Shown here: piece after piece, positions 6,766 through 14,255 of the stretch
How positions within the stretch are numbered: the first letter of the stretch is position 1
Layout of the letters: every line of letters begins with the position of its first letter
Origin: Fimbriiglobus sp043785105
GTDB taxonomy: Bacteria; Planctomycetota; Planctomycetia; Gemmatales; Gemmataceae
Direction of reading: 5' to 3'
Assembly: GCA_043785105.1 (NCBI GenBank)
Contig: JAYVXO010000239.1
Coordinates: 1 to 64,000, forward strand
Length of the DNA: 64,000 nt
Program-made: the position numbers and the translations under genes
Notes under the pieces: generated by a model
The model's database searches: none
What the model saw: the letters and a program-made list of their open reading frames with translations, nothing else
What the model was told of the DNA's origin: nothing

Positions 6766-8079
6766 ATGACCTCCATTTACCTCGACCACAACGCCACGAC
6801 GCCGATCTTGCCGGAAGCCTGGGAGGCGATGCGGCCGGTGATGGCGGAGGCGTTTGGCAACCCGTCGTCGGCGCATCAGATGGGGCGACGGGCACGGCAG
6901 TTTCTCGAAGACGCGCGGGACAAGGTGGCGGCGTTGCTGGGTGCGGATTCGGATGAAATCGTGTTCACCAGCGGCGCGACCGAGGCGAACAACCTTGCGA
7001 TTTTGGGGCTAAATCTCGGCGTTGATTCGCCGCACATCTTGGCGTCGCTCATTGAACACCCGTGCGTGATTGAGCCGTTGAAGCAACATGCGAATCACGG
7101 CGTGGTCGTCGAGTGGTTGCCGGTTTCAGAACGGGGCGTGGTCGAAACGGAATCGGTTGTGGCACGGGTCACGCCGAACACGCGGTTGATTTGTTTGATG
7201 CTCGTCAACCACGAAACCGGGGCCATTCAGCCGGTGCGCCGCGTTGCCAAGAAGTTCCACAAGGAACTGTTCATCCATTGTGACGCCGCGCAAGCTGTTG
7301 GCAAAATCCCGGTGAACTTCCACGATCTCAGCGTCACAACCCTCAGCGCCTCCGCCCACAAATTCCGTGGCCCCAAGGGGGTCGGGGTGTTGCTCCTGAA
7401 GAGCGGGACGAAGTGCCGACCGCGTCTGTTCGGCGGCCATCAACAAAAAGGCTTACGTCCCGGTACGGAGCCGGTTGCGCTGGCCGTCGGCATGGCGACG
7501 GCACTGGAAGTGGCCGTGCGAGACATGGCCAGCAATCTTGCGAAACTGGAGGCGTTGCGAACGCGGTTTGTCTCGAAACTCTGTGAGGCGATCCCAGACA
7601 TCGTGCTGAATTCAGCAGAAGATACCGAAGCCACCCCACCCCCGGCCACTCCCCGACGCGGAGAGGGGAGCAAGACCTCTCTTCCTCCCTCCCCGCTTGC
7701 GGGGAGGGCTGGGGTGGGGTGGCGGCTTCAACCCCCCTTAATCCCCCCGCAAACGGGGGGAGAGAAGACCGCGCTTCCCCAGGGGGCTACGGGGTGGGGT
7801 TGCAGCTTGCCGACAACGGTGAACGTCTCGTTCCTCGGGTGTCGCTCGGACGTGTTGCTAGTCAGCTTGGACTTGGCGGGCATCGCGTGTTCGACAGGGT
7901 CCGCGTGTTCGTCGGGCAGCTTGTTACCGTCGCCGGTGTTAGAAGCAATGGGCGTTTCGGAGGAACGATTACGCTCCGCAATCCGGTTTAGCTTGTCCAC
8001 GATGTTGACGGAACAGGACATCGACGACGCCACGGATCGCATCACAAAATGCGTACACGCCGTGCGACAACGAGGGTAA
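6766..8079 (+). CDS. Cysteine desulfurase (NifS/IscS class) with an in-frame repeat-encoded insertion
   Basis: A PLP enzyme that converts cysteine to alanine and passes the sulfur to Fe-S or tRNA-thiolation acceptors. It begins MTSIYLDHNATTP, with SGATEANN (PLP phosphate region), VNHETGAIQP, the PLP-lysine motif SASAHKFRGPKG (K199) and the catalytic-loop cysteine in STGSACSSGS (C381). The 437-residue length exceeds the usual ~385-400. The excess is residues ~289-344, a proline/glycine-rich stretch encoded by the GC-rich palindromic repeat at 7630-7800, lying between the small-domain entry and the LPTTVNVSF strand. The insertion is in a surface-loop position and keeps the frame, so activity is plausible. 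No iscU/iscA neighbours are present. The ATG at 6766 is chosen over an in-frame upstream codon at 6736. Confidence 0.93.
   Translation: MTSIYLDHNATTPILPEAWEAMRPVMAEAFGNPSSAHQMGRRARQFLEDARDKVAALLGADSDEIVFTSGATEANNLAILGLNLGVDSPHILASLIEHPCVIEPLKQHANHGVVVEWLPVSERGVVETESVVARVTPNTRLICLMLVNHETGAIQPVRRVAKKFHKELFIHCDAAQAVGKIPVNFHDLSVTTLSASAHKFRGPKGVGVLLLKSGTKCRPRLFGGHQQKGLRPGTEPVALAVGMATALEVAVRDMASNLAKLEALRTRFVSKLCEAIPDIVLNSAEDTEATPPPATPRRGEGSKTSLPPSPLAGRAGVGWRLQPPLIPPQTGGEKTALPQGATGWGCSLPTTVNVSFLGCRSDVLLVSLDLAGIACSTGSACSSGSLLPSPVLEAMGVSEERLRSAIRFSLSTMLTEQDIDDATDRITKCVHAVRQRG
7630..7800. repeat. GC-rich palindromic repeat inserted in frame inside the cysteine desulfurase gene
   Basis: The stretch contains a CTCCCCGCTTGCGGGGAG palindrome, a run of GGGGTGGGGT and a CCCCCCGCAAACGGGGGG palindrome. 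These are in the same order, and nearly the same sequence, as the units at 10970-11210 between dnaN and dciA. The central segment of those units (an ACCAGCCACCCGATTCGG block) is missing here. The insertion length is compatible with three-frame translation and has no stop in the host gene's frame. Confidence 0.9.
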
Positions 8080-8089
8080 ATGGTTGGCT

Positions 8090-8295
8090 TTCATGCCCTG
8101 GAGGGGCATCGGGATGTAGCCACGGGTGGAGCGCTTCGCGTAACCCGTGGAAGTCCATTGGCAAATCGCCCTGGAGGGGCGAAGGAATTCCTCTGTCCCT
8201 CCAGGGCAGCAGCAAATCGGGCATCCACTTCCACGGGATGCGCGAAGCGCTCTACCCGTGGCTACATCCCTTGACCCCTACCGGGGCCACCAAAC
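8090..8295. repeat. ~205-bp whole-element palindrome, copy 1 of 3
   Basis: Consists of alternating short palindromes in mirror order. First is a GCCCTGGAGGGGC-type hairpin; then GTAGCCACGGGTGGAGCGCT at 8117; then a central pair GCCCTGGAGGGGC / GTCCCTCCAGGGC; then the reverse complement of the CACGGGTGGAGCGCT arm at 8252-8264; and a closing CCCCTACCGGGGCC. Homologous copies are at 44681-44887 and 51441-51645. It fills most of the gap between the cysteine desulfurase gene and dnaA. No coding frame is convincing within it. Confidence 0.92.
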
Positions 8296-8461
8296 AGGAA
8301 GCAGTCCCCACCGCGTTTTGTGACGTTCACTCGTCCGCAATCGCCGTTGATTCCCAAACCCGAGATCGTCCGAAAACCCAATCGGTCCGATCATTCCATC
8401 TCGTTGATTTTCATGCACTTGCGGTTCGCGGATGCCACTACTCAGCGTGGGTGCTTTTTCG

Positions 8462-8467
8462 TATAAT
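8462..8467 (+). promoter_or_regulatory. Perfect -10 hexamer just upstream of dnaA
   Basis: TATAAT lies only eight bases before the dnaA ATG. A start site 6-8 bases downstream would give an almost leaderless dnaA transcript. That would agree with the absence of a purine-rich ribosome site before the ATG. No good -35 hexamer is seen at 16-18 bases upstream, so this is a partial promoter match. Confidence 0.45.
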
Positions 8468-8475
8468 TTGCAATA

Positions 8476-9519
8476 ATGTCCCCAACCGTTTCTCAGTTCG
8501 GTGTTGGCTTGAAACCTGCTTGTTGGGGCGAGTTTGTTACGTTGCCCGAAAACGCCTCGGCTGTGGCTGCCGCGCGACAAATAGTTCGCACGTTAACTCA
8601 CCCCAAATCGCACCGCAAACTGGTCCCAAACCCGCTGGTTTTGCACGGGCCACCGGGGTCCGGCAAGTCGATGCTCGTGCAGACGCTCGTTCGCAAACTG
8701 ACCGATTCCCCATTGGGGCTGTCCGCCCAAGCTCTGCCGGCCAAAGAAATCCCCCGTTCGACGACGACGCAGACGGATTCGGAATACGAAATCAAAGACT
8801 TGCAGCGGATGGACTTTCTTGCACTTGAAGATGTTCACCTGTTGCCAACGCGAAGTATCAGTGACCTGTGCCGGTTGTTGGATTATCGGAACTCGCGGCG
8901 GTCGTTGACCGTGGTGACCTCGAACGCGGGTCCGGCTGGGTTGTCGAAGTTGCCGCGCCGCTTGACATCCCGTTTGGCTGCCGGGTTGGTGGTGCAACTC
9001 GAACCAATCTCTCCGACCAGCCGCCGGACGCTGATTGAGCAACTCGCCCACAGCCGCAAACTGTCGCTGACGGATGACGCGATCGACTTCCTGGCCAAGT
9101 ATTGCACCGGGGGCGGCGTGCGCACGATCCTCGGGACGCTAACGCAACTCAAAACCCTTTCACGCGGCATCTTGGGTGCTCTTGATTCGGAAACAGTGCG
9201 CGACCTGTTGAAACCCGAGAAACCGACATCGCGGCACGGCATCGTCGAACGGATCGTGGCGAAGGTGGCCGCAACATACGGCGTGAAACCGAAGGACGTG
9301 CTGAGTAAGTGCCGCCAACGGACCCTGCTAATTCCGCGGCAATTAGCGATGTACTTGACGCGGTTGTTGACCAAGTTATCGTTGCCGCAAATCGGCGCGG
9401 CGTTCGGCGGCCGGGACCACACCACGGTGTTGCACTCGTGTCGCAAAATCGAGGCGGAACTGAAGGCGGACGCGAAGTTGAAACGAACGGTGCGTGAACT
9501 GAAGGCGGAACTGCAATGA
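8476..9519 (+). CDS. dnaA: DnaA replication initiator, short form lacking domain I
   Basis: AAA+ initiator that binds DnaA boxes and melts the origin. The 347-residue protein starts almost directly in the AAA+ domain. Walker A is GPPGSGKS (residues 58-65), Walker B is FLALED (114-119), and the lid region follows (residues ~185-235). Domain IV (~255-347) has the family signature LPQIGAAFGGRDHTTVLHSC. Usual DnaA length is ~440-470, so domain I (DnaB/DiaA interaction, self-assembly) and the domain II linker are absent or reduced to ~20-40 residues. A remote in-frame upstream start is not evident because the frame is preceded by the palindromic element. The candidate origin and dnaN follow immediately, which supports DnaA rather than an Hda-like regulator. 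Confidence 0.93.
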   Translation: MSPTVSQFGVGLKPACWGEFVTLPENASAVAAARQIVRTLTHPKSHRKLVPNPLVLHGPPGSGKSMLVQTLVRKLTDSPLGLSAQALPAKEIPRSTTTQTDSEYEIKDLQRMDFLALEDVHLLPTRSISDLCRLLDYRNSRRSLTVVTSNAGPAGLSKLPRRLTSRLAAGLVVQLEPISPTSRRTLIEQLAHSRKLSLTDDAIDFLAKYCTGGGVRTILGTLTQLKTLSRGILGALDSETVRDLLKPEKPTSRHGIVERIVAKVAATYGVKPKDVLSKCRQRTLLIPRQLAMYLTRLLTKLSLPQIGAAFGGRDHTTVLHSCRKIEAELKADAKLKRTVRELKAELQ

Positions 9520-9549
9520 CGCGCAGCGAAACAGGACTGACGCGCACCC

Positions 9550-9558
9550 TGTGGATAA
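9550..9558 (-). promoter_or_regulatory. DnaA box (perfect TTATCCACA, minus strand)
   Basis: Plus strand reads TGTGGATAA, the exact complement of the consensus DnaA box, 31 bases after the dnaA stop codon. Confidence 0.85.
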
Positions 9559-9682
9559 CCCTGTGCGCAAATGGCGCGCGATTGTTCCCAAGTGGCGCGC
9601 AAGCACGGGGATCGCGGGAACCGAACACAGTCGCCGATTTGCGCGGCCCGGCGCGCCACAGTACAAACATCGGCGCGCCAAG

Positions 9683-9691
9683 TTATCCACA
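9683..9691 (+). promoter_or_regulatory. DnaA box (perfect TTATCCACA, plus strand)
   Basis: Exact consensus 9-mer, facing the box at 9550-9558 in inverted orientation and preceded by a GGCGCGCC motif. Confidence 0.85.
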
Positions 9692-9832
9692 GGTTGCCGG
9701 TTCAGGGAAACGCCTGCATTCGTAGTGGATTCTGGTACGAAACGGGATTGCGCGTCAGGAATGGCGAAGACCTTACTACTGTTACTTTGGATTAAACTAA
9801 GTGATTCTTAAAGAAAACTGGAGAGCGGCAAC

Positions 9833-10948
9833 ATGCAAGTAACTTGTCAACGCGAAGCCTTGCTGACAGCGTGCCAGATCGTTGGCGTTGCCGCCGCCGC
9901 CCGGACAACCAAACCGATCCTCAGCAACATCAAAGCGATCGCCGTCGAAGACAGCCTCACGCTCATGGCCACGGACCTGGAAGTCGGCATCCGCTATGAG
10001 ATGCGCGGCGTGAAGGTCGGTCGTGCGGGGGCAGCCATTCTTCCGCCGGCCCGGCTCATCTCGATCATGCGCGAAACCACGGACCCCGAGATTACCATCA
10101 ACGTCGGCGAAGAAACGACGACGATAAAGCTCAGCACCGGGCGGTTTGAACTGCCGAGTGGTGTCCCGGATGAGTTTCCCGAAATTCCCGGCTTTGACGA
10201 CGCGACCGAATACCACGAAATCAAAGCGGGCATCCTCCGCACGATGTTGAAGCGGACCAGCTTCGCCGTCGAAAAACGTGAGAGTACGCGGTTCGCCGTC
10301 ACGGGCATACTTTGGGAAGCCGAAGGCAAGATCGCCCGTCTGGTGGCCACAGACACTCGTAGGCTGGCGTTGTGCGAAGGACCGGCCACGGTTCATGGCC
10401 CGACCGACCCGAAGGGGCAATCGCACCTCATCCCGTTGAAGACGATTCAACTGCTTGAGCGGAATTTAACGGACGACGGCGAACTCGTGAAGATCGTCCT
10501 GAAGCCGAACGAAGCCCTGTTCCAAACCGAACGGGCGTTGATTCACACCCGCCTCGTCGAAGGCCGGTTCCCGCCGTATCGCAACATCATCCCCAAGAAG
10601 ATGGACGTGAAGTTGCCCATCAACGTGCCCGAACTGATGGCCCGCGTTCGCCAAGCCGCGATCATGGCGGACGAAGAAAGCCGCCGCGTCGATTTCCACT
10701 TTGAACCCGGTTCCGTGGTCCTGACGGCACGCGGTCCCGAAACCGGCAGTGGCGAAGTGAAGATGGAACTGCCCGATTACAACGGCCCGATCGTGGACAT
10801 CGCCTTCGACCCGGCGTACCTGACGGAAATGCTCCGCGCCATCGACGGCGAACCGACCGCCATTTTGGAAATGACCGACGGCCAAAAGCCCGCCGTGTTC
10901 CGCGTCGGCGAGAATTACGTGTACCTCGTGATGCCGCTAGCCGGGTGA
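9833..10948 (+). CDS. dnaN: DNA polymerase III sliding clamp (beta subunit)
   Basis: Ring-shaped processivity clamp for the replicative polymerase. The 371-residue protein has three clamp domains in order. It opens MQVTCQREALLTACQIV and ends NYVYLVMPLAG, the strongly conserved C-terminus that lines the partner-binding pocket. An internal EKRESTRFAVTG block and LVATDTRRLAL are also family hallmarks. Length is normal (~366-380). A GGAGAG ribosome site lies just before the ATG. Downstream, a duplicated GC-rich repeat separates it from dciA. Confidence 0.97.
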   Translation: MQVTCQREALLTACQIVGVAAAARTTKPILSNIKAIAVEDSLTLMATDLEVGIRYEMRGVKVGRAGAAILPPARLISIMRETTDPEITINVGEETTTIKLSTGRFELPSGVPDEFPEIPGFDDATEYHEIKAGILRTMLKRTSFAVEKRESTRFAVTGILWEAEGKIARLVATDTRRLALCEGPATVHGPTDPKGQSHLIPLKTIQLLERNLTDDGELVKIVLKPNEALFQTERALIHTRLVEGRFPPYRNIIPKKMDVKLPINVPELMARVRQAAIMADEESRRVDFHFEPGSVVLTARGPETGSGEVKMELPDYNGPIVDIAFDPAYLTEMLRAIDGEPTAILEMTDGQKPAVFRVGENYVYLVMPLAG

Positions 10949-10969
10949 GTGGATCAATCGCTCTCCCCG

Positions 10970-11210
10970 CATGCGGGGAGGGGTGGGGTCGAACCAGCCA
11001 CCCGATTCGGGAACCGTCCAGAGAAGGGAGACGGTCTTCAACCCCCCTCAATCGCCCCGCATACGGGGGGAAGGAAGACTCTGGCTCCCTCCCCGCATGC
11101 GGGGAGAGGTGGGGTGGGGTCGAACCAGCCACCCGATTCGGGAACCGTTCAGTGAAGGGAGACGGTCTTCACCCCCCCTCAATCCCCCCGCATACGGGGG
11201 GAAGGAAGAC
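10970..11210. repeat. Two tandem copies of a GC-rich palindromic unit between dnaN and dciA
   Basis: Unit 1 is about 10970-11079 and unit 2 about 11084-11210. Each has a CTCCCCGCATGCGGGGAG hairpin, a GGGGTGGGGT tract, a shared ACCAGCCACCCGATTCGG middle block, then a CCCCGCATACGGGG-type hairpin followed by GGAAGGAAGAC. The copies differ by small substitutions and length changes. A related, shorter unit is inside the cysteine desulfurase gene at 7630-7800. The 301-base gap holds no convincing gene. Confidence 0.93.
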
Positions 11211-11249
11211 AGTATCGGTGGGGTTGTAAACACAGTAAGGACTTGAAGC

Positions 11250-11561
11250 ATGGCAGACGGCAACCAAGGACCGGAGAACCTCGCCGAAGTGCTGGCCCGC
11301 TTGTTCACGGCACGCGGGTGGGGCCGCAAGTCCGAGCGGGTGCGGCTCGAAGGGGCTTGGGCGGAAACCGTAGGTCCGGAACTTCTGGTCGATACCCGAG
11401 TCAGTGCGATACGGCGTGGGGTGTTGGAAGTCGAAGTTCGCAACGGCGTGTTGATGCAAGAACTGGCCCAGTTTCAGAAGCGAAAGATATTAACCACCAT
11501 CCGCCAAAAACTACCAACCACGACGATCACCGATGTGAAGTTTCGTGTTGGTGTGTGGTAA
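11250..11561 (+). CDS. dciA: DciA-like helicase loader/operator (DUF721)
   Basis: DciA proteins help load or operate the replicative helicase DnaB in bacteria that lack DnaC/DnaI. This 103-residue protein has the DUF721 layout: LAEVLARLFTARGWG, then a helix with LEGAWAETVGPELLVDTRVS, then strands LEVEVRNGVLMQELAQFQK, and a last strand VKFRVGVW. It sits between dnaN and gyrB in the origin cluster, where dciA is often found. gyrB follows about 60 bases later on the same strand. The start at 11250 is the first ATG that gives the family N-terminus. Confidence 0.88.
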   Translation: MADGNQGPENLAEVLARLFTARGWGRKSERVRLEGAWAETVGPELLVDTRVSAIRRGVLEVEVRNGVLMQELAQFQKRKILTTIRQKLPTTTITDVKFRVGVW

Positions 11562-11624
11562 AATTGAGCGATGGTTTAAGACATTCGATAGTGAAGATCA
11601 GTCACCGCGAGAAGGATGAACGTT

Positions 11625-14198
11625 ATGAGTGAGTTGACAGGCGGGGTCGTCGCATCCGGCAGTGCGGACGAGGCGATTTACGACGGCAGTAGCATGAAAA
11701 CGCTGCGCGATGCCGCGCACATTCGACAGAACCCCGATATGTACATCGGCAACACGCAGTCGTCCGGGTTACACCATTTGGTGTTTGAGATTGTTTATAA
11801 CTCCGTTGATGAAGCGCTCGCAAAGTTTTGTAACATCATCAAAATTGTCGTCCACGTCGATGGTTCAATCTCGGTTGTTGATGACGGTCGCGGCATCCCG
11901 GTTGACACCAACCCGGAAACCGGAAAGTCCGCGCTCGAAGAAGCGTTGACCATCATTGGCAACAGCGCGAAGTTCGACAACGCGGCGTACAAAGTGTCGG
12001 CGGGGTTGCACGGCATGGGCGCCAAAGCGGTGAACGCACTTTCCGAATGGATGGTCGCCGAAGTTCGCCGCAATGATCGGGTCTACAAAATCGAATTCTC
12101 ACGCGGTTTCGCCACTAGCAAGCTCATGGACATCGGCCCGGCGCCGGCCAAGTTGACTGGCACCACGATCACGTTTAAGGTCGATCCGGAAGTGTTCGGC
12201 GACTTGCAGTTTTCCTACGACACCTTGTGCGAACGCCTGCGGGAACTGGCCTTTTTGAACAAGGGGCTGGCCCTCAGTCTGGTCGATGAACGCGAAAAGA
12301 AATCGGAACTGTTCAAATATGATGGCGGGATTGCGGAGTACGTGGCGTACTTGAACACCGGCGAAAAGGTCGATCACCAGCCGATTTATATCCACAAAAT
12401 TGTTGATAACATTTCGGTCGAAGTTGCATTGCAATACTGCGACAGCGAAGATGAACGGGTGCGGTGTTACACCAACAATGCATACAACCCCGTGGGCGGC
12501 ACGCACCTGTCCGGGTTCCGCACCGGCATCACGCGGGTGTTTCAAGCGTATGGCAAAAAAGCGGGGCACTTCAAGGAAGGTTTGGAATTGAAGGGTGACG
12601 ACTTCCGCGAAGGTCTCACGGCGGTCGTCAGCATTGGTCACCCGGATCCGCACTTTGAAGCCCAGACCAAGATCAAGCTCAACAACCCCGAAGTCGAAGG
12701 CATCACCGCCAGCGTCGTGTACGAGTTCCTTTCGGAGTACCTGGAGAAAAACCCATCTGTCGGGAAGCAGATTTGTAAAAAAATCGTACTCGCCGCCGAG
12801 GCCCGCATCGCGGCGAAGAAGGCCCGCGACACGCTGAAGGAACGCAAGAACATCCTGTCCGGCGGAGGGCTGCCGGGGAAGCTAATGGACTGCACCACGC
12901 GAGAACGCGAAAAGTCCGAACTGTTCCTTGTCGAAGGGGACTCCGCAGGCGGGTCGGCGGAAAGTGGCCGCGACCGGATGTATCAGGCGGTGTTACCGTT
13001 GCGGGGAAAAGTGTTGAACGTCGAACGCGCCAAATTGGACAAGTTGTTGAGGAACGAAGAAATCGCCGCGTTGATCTCTGCTGTCGGTATTGATATTAGA
13101 GGCGATGAAAAAGAGGATGAAAAAGAGGTTGATGAAAATATCGCCAAACTGCGTTACGGCAAGATTGTGATCCTCACGGATGCCGACGTGGACGGTCAGC
13201 ACATCCGCACCCTGTTGTTGACGTTCTTCTTCCGCCAGATGCGCAAGCTCATCGAAGACGGCCATCTCTTCGTCGCCCGCCCGCCGCTGTTCAAAGTGGT
13301 GCAAAAGAAGGAAACGCGGTTCGTCCAAACCCGCCACGAGATGGTGAAGGAACTGTTCGCCCGTGGGCTGAAGGACACGACCGTGGTCATCCTGGCGGAG
13401 TCCGGGCGCACGCCACGGACCTTGAGTAGCGAAACATTGACGACGCTGATCCCGGTCCTCGACGAAGTCGAAGCGGCGGTCATCATTTTGGAACGCCGGG
13501 GGCACCCACTTCCGTCGTTCCTGAAGCGGCTGTCGGCGGCGGGGTTCCCGATGTTCCACGTGCGGTTGGGGCTGAAAGAGTTCTTCTTTCACACCTCTGA
13601 AGAAGTCGAAACATTCCGCCAATCCGAATCGACGCGGCTCGGGCGGGAGTTGGTCCTGAGCGACGAAGTTCTGGCAACCGGGGGGATCGTGCCGGTACCC
13701 GTACCCGGAGCGTTAGCCGAAGCGGGCAAGCAACCGGCGGAGATTGACGAACGCTATCGGTTCAGCGTCGAGGAATGGCACGAAATCCGCGCGATGAACC
13801 GCTGTCTGGTGAAACTCCAAGCCGCCGGTTTCGAGGCAAGTGACTTGATTCCGCTACCCCGACTAGCAGGTCGTGAACCGCTCGTCCGCTTCGCACTGGC
13901 GCACGGCGAAGCCCGCAAGGATCTCGACGATTTGCGGCAACTGGTGTCGGAGATTCGACGCCTGGGCGAGAAGGGGATGACGATCACGCGGTTCAAAGGG
14001 CTGGGCGAAATGGACCCCGACGAACTCTGGGACACCACCCTCGACCCCGAAAAGCGCACGTTGTTGCGGGTAACGCTCAACGACGCCTTCGCCGCCGAGA
14101 AAATGTTCCGCACGCTAATGGGCGAAGAAGTCGAAGGTCGCCGCGAGTTTATTCTGAAGCATCGCGCGAATATCGAAGACATCGACTACGGGGCGTGA
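11625..14198 (+). CDS. gyrB: DNA gyrase subunit B
   Basis: ATPase subunit of gyrase, introducing negative supercoils together with GyrA. The ~857-residue product contains the GHKL ATPase motifs DEALAKFCN, DDGRGIPVD and GLHGMGAKAVNAL, and the transducer with the QTKIKLNN motif. The TOPRIM domain has LVEGDSAGGSAESGRDR and DADVDGQHIRTLLLTFF. The C-terminal tail has RFKGLGEMDPDELWDTT. An extra ~140-residue segment between TOPRIM and the tail (about 575-720) is in the same place as the insertion of Gram-negative GyrB. The ATG at 11625 is preferred to 11616 because the GAGAAGG ribosome site directly abuts the latter. Ends at a palindromic terminator. Confidence 0.97.
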   Translation: MSELTGGVVASGSADEAIYDGSSMKTLRDAAHIRQNPDMYIGNTQSSGLHHLVFEIVYNSVDEALAKFCNIIKIVVHVDGSISVVDDGRGIPVDTNPETGKSALEEALTIIGNSAKFDNAAYKVSAGLHGMGAKAVNALSEWMVAEVRRNDRVYKIEFSRGFATSKLMDIGPAPAKLTGTTITFKVDPEVFGDLQFSYDTLCERLRELAFLNKGLALSLVDEREKKSELFKYDGGIAEYVAYLNTGEKVDHQPIYIHKIVDNISVEVALQYCDSEDERVRCYTNNAYNPVGGTHLSGFRTGITRVFQAYGKKAGHFKEGLELKGDDFREGLTAVVSIGHPDPHFEAQTKIKLNNPEVEGITASVVYEFLSEYLEKNPSVGKQICKKIVLAAEARIAAKKARDTLKERKNILSGGGLPGKLMDCTTREREKSELFLVEGDSAGGSAESGRDRMYQAVLPLRGKVLNVERAKLDKLLRNEEIAALISAVGIDIRGDEKEDEKEVDENIAKLRYGKIVILTDADVDGQHIRTLLLTFFFRQMRKLIEDGHLFVARPPLFKVVQKKETRFVQTRHEMVKELFARGLKDTTVVILAESGRTPRTLSSETLTTLIPVLDEVEAAVIILERRGHPLPSFLKRLSAAGFPMFHVRLGLKEFFFHTSEEVETFRQSESTRLGRELVLSDEVLATGGIVPVPVPGALAEAGKQPAEIDERYRFSVEEWHEIRAMNRCLVKLQAAGFEASDLIPLPRLAGREPLVRFALAHGEARKDLDDLRQLVSEIRRLGEKGMTITRFKGLGEMDPDELWDTTLDPEKRTLLRVTLNDAFAAEKMFRTLMGEEVEGRREFILKHRANIEDIDYGA

Positions 14199-14214
14199 TG
14201 TGCAAAGACCAAGC

Positions 14215-14244
14215 AAAGCCCATGAACGATCGTTCATGGGCTTT
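14215..14244. terminator. Bidirectional terminator between convergent gyrB and GT2 genes
   Basis: A 30-base perfect palindrome, AAAGCCCATGAACGA followed by its reverse complement. A-rich and T-rich ends on each side let it serve both strands. It lies 17 bases after the gyrB stop and 12 bases beyond the 3' end of the minus-strand glycosyltransferase gene. A sister palindrome is at 47419-47448. Confidence 0.82.
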
Positions 14245-14255
14245 CGGGGATTATT

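Larger units (their letters stand above)
9520..9832. other. Candidate chromosomal origin (oriC) between dnaA and dnaN
   Basis: A 313-base gap with no convincing gene. It holds two perfect consensus DnaA boxes in opposite orientation (9550-9558 and 9683-9691), about 133 bases apart. Between and beside them lie at least four GGCGCGC motifs (near 9574, 9593, 9649 and 9672). The dnaN-proximal end (about 9765-9830) is distinctly AT-rich and could be the unwinding element. The position between dnaA and dnaN matches many bacterial origins. Function is inferred. Confidence 0.75.

Noticed and set aside
6766..8079. nif-type nitrogen fixation context for the cysteine desulfurase
   Set aside because: No nif or isc partners in the window; a general NifS/IscS-class call is all the sequence supports.
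8090..8295. IS element or transposon
   Set aside because: No transposase frame, no target-site duplication I could confirm; only a palindromic, possibly non-autonomous element.
9771..9787. DnaA-trio-like run near the AT-rich end of the candidate origin
   Set aside because: Triplets fit loosely but lie ~80 bases from the nearest DnaA box instead of next to it, so not reported as a feature.
10970..11210. Possible small coding genes in the dnaN-dciA gap (several open frames)
   Set aside because: The open frames arise from GC-rich palindromic DNA, have no ribosome site or family resemblance, and occur on both strands.
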